From NCBI RefSeq assembly GCF_013359775.1, contig NZ_JABMCI010000071.1, positions 1 through 64,000 of the forward strand: DNA of 64,000 bases, given 5' to 3'. Below the pieces are notes generated by a model, which had not been told where the DNA came from, ran no database searches, and saw nothing but the letters and a program-made list of their open reading frames with translations. Shown piece after piece: positions 59,415 to 64,000 of the stretch (position 1 is its first letter; every line of letters begins with the position of its first letter). The stretch is from Cellulomonas humilata. Its GTDB lineage: Bacteria; Actinomycetota; Actinomycetes; Actinomycetales; Cellulomonadaceae. A program made the position numbers and the translations under genes.

Positions 59415-61589
59415 GTGAACGCGAAGGCTCCCTTGGCCCAGACGGTCGGTTGGACCGACGTCGACCTGCGGGCGGTGGACACGGTGCGTGTCCTGGCCGC
59501 CGACGCGGTCGAGAAGGTCGGCAACGGCCACCCCGGGACGGCGATCAGCCTCGCTCCCGCGGCCTACCTGCTCTACCAGAACGTGCTGCGGCACGACCCG
59601 GCCGACCCCCACTGGCTCGGCCGCGACAGGTTCGTCCTGTCCGCCGGCCACTCGAGCCTGACCCAGTACATCCAGCTCTACCTCGCCGGCTTCGGCCTGG
59701 AGCTCGAGGACCTGGAGGCGCTGCGCACGTGGAGCTCGAAGACCCCGGGTCACCCGGAGTACAAGCACACCACCGGCGTGGAGATCACCACCGGTCCCCT
59801 CGGCCAGGGCCTGGCGTCGGCGGTCGGGTTCGCCATGGCGGCCCGGCGCGAGCGCGGCCTGCTCGACCCCGAGGCGGCGCCGGGCACCAGCCCGTTCGAC
59901 CACTTCGTGTACGTGATCGCGTCCGACGGTGACCTCCAGGAGGGCGTGACCTCCGAGGCCTCGTCCATCGCGGGCACGCAGGAGCTGGGCAACCTCATCG
60001 TGGTGTGGGACGACAACCACATCTCGATCGAGGGCGACACCGAGATCGCGTTCACCGAGGACGTCGTCGCGCGCTACGCGGCGTACGGCTGGCACGTGCA
60101 GTTCGTCGACTGGACCGGTGGCCCGGACGGCTACCAGGAGGACGTCGACGCCCTGCACGCCGCGATCGAGGCCGCCAAGGCCGTCACCGACCGCCCGTCC
60201 TTCATCGGGCTGCGCACCCTGATCGCCTGGCCCACGCCGACCAAGACGAACGACCACTCGTCGCACGGCTCCAAGCTGGGCGGGGACGCCATCCGCGGGC
60301 TCAAGGAGCTGCTCGGCTTCGACCCGGACAAGACCTTCGAGGTCGACCCCGAGGTCATCGCCCACACCCGCGGGCTCTCGGCCCGCACGGCGCCGGTCAA
60401 GGCCGAGTGGCAGAGCGCGTTCGACGCCTGGCGCACCGCCAACCCCGAGAACGCGGCACTCCTGGACAGGCTGGTCGCAGGAGACCTGCCCGACGGCTGG
60501 TCCGACTCGCTCCCGGTCTTCCCCGCGGGCAAGGCCGTCGCCACACGCGCGGCCTCCGGTGAGGTGCTCAGCGCGCTGGCGCCCGTGCTGCCCGAGCTCT
60601 GGGGCGGCTCGGCCGACCTGGCCGGCTCCAACAACACGACCATGAAGGGCGAGCCGTCCTTCATCCCCGCCAAACGCTCGACGCACGAGTTCGCCGGGGA
60701 CGAGTTCGGCCGGACGCTGCACTTCGGCATCCGCGAGCACGCCATGGGCGCGATCCTGTCGGGCATCCGCCTGCACGGCCTGACCCGGCCGTACGGCGGG
60801 ACGTTCTTCACGTTCAGCGACTACATGCGCGGCTCCGTCCGTCTGGCCTCGCTCATGGGCGTGCCGGCGATCTACGTGTGGACGCACGACTCCATCGGTC
60901 TGGGCGAGGACGGCCCGACGCACCAGCCGATCGAGCACCTCGCCGCCGTCCGCGCCATCCCCGGTCTGACCATCGTGCGGCCGGCCGACGCCAACGAGAC
61001 CGCGGCCGCGTGGGGTGCGATCCTCGCGCACACCGACGGCCCGGTCGGCCTCATCCTCACGCGCCAGAACGTCCCGACGTTCCCGCGCGGCGAGGACGGG
61101 TTCGCGACGACCGAGGGTGTCGCCCGCGGCGCCTACGTGCTGCTCGAAGCGAGCTCCGGCACGCCCGACGTCATCCTCGTCGGCACCGGGTCCGAGGTCC
61201 AGCTCGCCGTCGCGGCGCGCGAGACGCTCGAGGCAGCCGGCGTGGCCACCCGCGTGGTGTCCGCCCCGTCGCTCGAGTGGTTCGCCGAGCAGGACGAGGA
61301 CTACCGGCAGTCAGTGCTGCCCTCGTCGGTGAAGGCGCGCGTCTCGGTCGAGGCCGGCATCGCGCTGTCGTGGCACAAGCTCGTCGGCGACGCCGGCCGC
61401 TCGGTCTCGATCGAGCACTACGGAGCGTCGGCCGACGCCGACACGCTCTTCCGCGAGTTCGGGTTCACGCCCGAGGCGGTCGTCGCGGCGGCGCACGAGT
61501 CGATCGCGGCAGCACGCGGCGGCGAGGGCCCCGCGAGCAGCGCCGGTCTGCCCGAGAACGTGGGGCTGACGGGCGACCAGCAGGTCTGA
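59415..61589 (+). CDS. tkt: Transketolase
   Basis: The protein has 724 residues from GTG 59415. The thiamine diphosphate site is complete: GHPGTAISLAP and HPEYKHTTGVEITTGPLGQG (shown as HPEYKHTTGVEITTGPL), SDGDLQEGVTSEASS with the following DDN metal ligand, and the C-terminal pyrimidine domain GDEFGRTLHFGIREHAMG. It transfers two-carbon units in the pentose phosphate pathway. It is followed by tal and zwf in the same direction, forming a pentose-phosphate operon. Confidence 0.95.
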   Translation: MNAKAPLAQTVGWTDVDLRAVDTVRVLAADAVEKVGNGHPGTAISLAPAAYLLYQNVLRHDPADPHWLGRDRFVLSAGHSSLTQYIQLYLAGFGLELEDLEALRTWSSKTPGHPEYKHTTGVEITTGPLGQGLASAVGFAMAARRERGLLDPEAAPGTSPFDHFVYVIASDGDLQEGVTSEASSIAGTQELGNLIVVWDDNHISIEGDTEIAFTEDVVARYAAYGWHVQFVDWTGGPDGYQEDVDALHAAIEAAKAVTDRPSFIGLRTLIAWPTPTKTNDHSSHGSKLGGDAIRGLKELLGFDPDKTFEVDPEVIAHTRGLSARTAPVKAEWQSAFDAWRTANPENAALLDRLVAGDLPDGWSDSLPVFPAGKAVATRAASGEVLSALAPVLPELWGGSADLAGSNNTTMKGEPSFIPAKRSTHEFAGDEFGRTLHFGIREHAMGAILSGIRLHGLTRPYGGTFFTFSDYMRGSVRLASLMGVPAIYVWTHDSIGLGEDGPTHQPIEHLAAVRAIPGLTIVRPADANETAAAWGAILAHTDGPVGLILTRQNVPTFPRGEDGFATTEGVARGAYVLLEASSGTPDVILVGTGSEVQLAVAARETLEAAGVATRVVSAPSLEWFAEQDEDYRQSVLPSSVKARVSVEAGIALSWHKLVGDAGRSVSIEHYGASADADTLFREFGFTPEAVVAAAHESIAAARGGEGPASSAGLPENVGLTGDQQV

Positions 61590-61603
61590 GTCTGAACGGG
61601 CCC

Positions 61604-61631
61604 GCCGGCCCCGGTCACGACCGGGGCCGGC
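61604..61631 (+). terminator. 12-bp GC hairpin between tkt and tal
   Basis: GCCGGCCCCGGT (61604-61615) pairs perfectly with 61620-61631 across a CACG loop. A further C-G pair can extend it. No U-tract follows and the tal ribosome site lies 7-15 bp after it, so it is more likely an attenuator or mRNA-stabilising stem than a complete stop. Confidence 0.5.
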
Positions 61632-61652
61632 GAGCGGGAGAAGGGGATCGAC

Positions 61653-62791
61653 ATGGCACCGAGCAGCACCCCTCTGGCACGGCTGGCCGAGGCCGGCGTC
61701 GCGATCTGGCTGGACGACCTCTCGCGCGAACGTCTGCGCACGGGGAACCTCGCCGACCTGGTGGCGGACAAGGGCGTGGTCGGGGTGACCACGAACCCGT
61801 CCATCTTCGCCAGCGCGCTCTCGAAGGGCGACGCCTACGACGAGCAGCTGTGCGAGCTCGCCGCGGACGGCGCCGACGTCGATGCGGCCGTCTTCCGGAT
61901 CACCACGGACGACGTCCGGCAGGCTGCCGACGTCCTGCGGCCGGTCTACGACGCCACGGACGGCGTGGACGGCCGCGTGTCGATCGAGGTCGACCCGCGC
62001 CTGGCCAAGGACACCGACGGGACGATCGCGTCGGCGAAGTCGCTGTGGTCGACGGTCGACCGCCCGAACGTCTTCATCAAGATCCCGGCCACCCTCGAAG
62101 GGCTGCCGGCCATCACCGCGGTGCTCGCCGAGGGGATCAGCGTGAACGTCACCCTCATCTTCTCGCTCGAGCGGTACGGCGCGGTCCTCGACGCGTTCCA
62201 GAGCGGCCTGGAGGAGGCGCGGGCGAACGGGCACGACCTGGCACCCATCGCCTCGGTGGCGTCGTTCTTCGTCTCGCGGGTCGACGCGGCGATCGACCCC
62301 CGGCTCGACGCGATCGGCACTCCCCAGGCCGCGGCCCTGCGCGGCAAGGCGGCGATCGCGAACGCCCGGCTCGCCTACGACCTCTACCGCAAGGTCGTCG
62401 CGGGCGACCGCTGGGCGGCACTCGCGAGCGCCGGTGCGCACCCGCAGCGGCCGCTCTGGGCCTCGACGGGCGTCAAGGACAAGGCGTACCCCGACACGCT
62501 CTACGTCGACGAGCTGGTCGTGGCCGGTGTCGTCAACACGATGCCCGAGGCCACGCTCAACGCGGTCGCGGACCACGGCGGCGACGCCCACGACACGGTC
62601 ACCGGAACGCACCAGGGATCGGAGTCCGTCATCGCCGGGCTGCGGGACCTGGGCATCGACATCGACGAGGTCACCGAGCAGCTGGAGGTCGAGGGCGTGG
62701 ACAAGTTCACCGCGAGCTGGGGTGAGCTCCTGAGCACCGTCTCGGACGGCCTCACGGGTGCTGCACAGCAGAACGAGGCCGGGGTCGCCAG

Positions 62792-62795
<4 letters not shown>
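61653..62795 (+). CDS. tal: Transaldolase
   Basis: The protein has 380 residues from ATG 61653 with an AGAAGGGG ribosome site. GVVGVTTNPSIFASAL and NVFIKIPATLEG (the Lys is the Schiff-base residue) are diagnostic. It moves three-carbon units between sugar phosphates in the pentose phosphate pathway. Its stop overlaps the zwf start by 4 bp, so the two genes are coupled. Confidence 0.95.

Positions 62796-64000
<1,205 letters not shown>

Overview
The window is very GC-rich and its third codon positions are almost all G or C. This, and the gene order on the right (der, plsC-like, cmk, tyrA, rluB, scpB, scpA, a ParA gene, xerD, ctaB, tkt, tal, zwf), point to a high-GC actinobacterium, most likely a Cellulomonas-like member of the Micrococcales. 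The lineage is inferred from composition and synteny; no marker gene was compared.

From about 47,265 to 64,000 the sequence is ordinary chromosome: a tRNA-Pro(GGG) gene, a housekeeping run on the minus strand from the tRNA to ctaB, and a divergent carbon-metabolism run (transketolase, transaldolase, glucose-6-phosphate dehydrogenase) that leaves the window on the right.

Most of the window, about 46.4 kb from 909 to 47,298, is bounded by two identical 35-bp direct repeats. The right copy is the 3' end of the intact tRNA-Pro gene and the left copy is a stand-alone duplicate of that end. This is the normal footprint of an element inserted by a tyrosine recombinase into a tRNA 3' end. No intact integrase lies inside. 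A frameshifted integrase C-terminus lies just outside the left repeat, and beyond it is the start of a gene with the LQR..AGNRAV signature seen in cargo-like proteins of contractile injection systems. The tRNA-Pro gene therefore looks like a hotspot where elements have accumulated in tandem.

The centre of the island (29,819 down to 5,510) is one co-oriented 18-gene cluster encoding an extracellular contractile injection system (eCIS, a phage-tail-like needle of the Afp/PVC type). In order it has sheath, tube, a baseplate/chaperone-like zinc-cysteine protein, a proline-rich protein, a DUF4255 tail terminator, an AAA+ ATPase, a small ORF, a 1197-residue DUF4157 protein (candidate cargo), a tube-baseplate connector, a LysM hub protein, a gpD-like hub, a gp5/VgrG-like spike, a PAAR-like tip, a gp25-like wedge, two J-type baseplate proteins, a tail-I-like protein and a DUF6519 protein. 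Nearly every junction is a 4-bp ATGA/GTGA overlap, so the cluster reads as one translationally coupled operon. There is one sheath and one tube gene, and I recognise no dedicated tape-measure gene.

The rest of the island is accessory DNA. It holds several broken IS3-family elements (one nested in another), debris of a GIY-YIG protein and a DNA ligase, a large membrane-inserted patatin-like lipase, a six-helix membrane protein with an Ig-like tail, an M19 dipeptidase next to a small gene with an in-frame stop, a large KAP-family NTPase with a propeller-like N-terminal half, and decayed ORFs toward the tRNA. Frameshifts are frequent in this accessory DNA and absent from the eCIS and chromosomal genes, which favours real decay over sequencing error.
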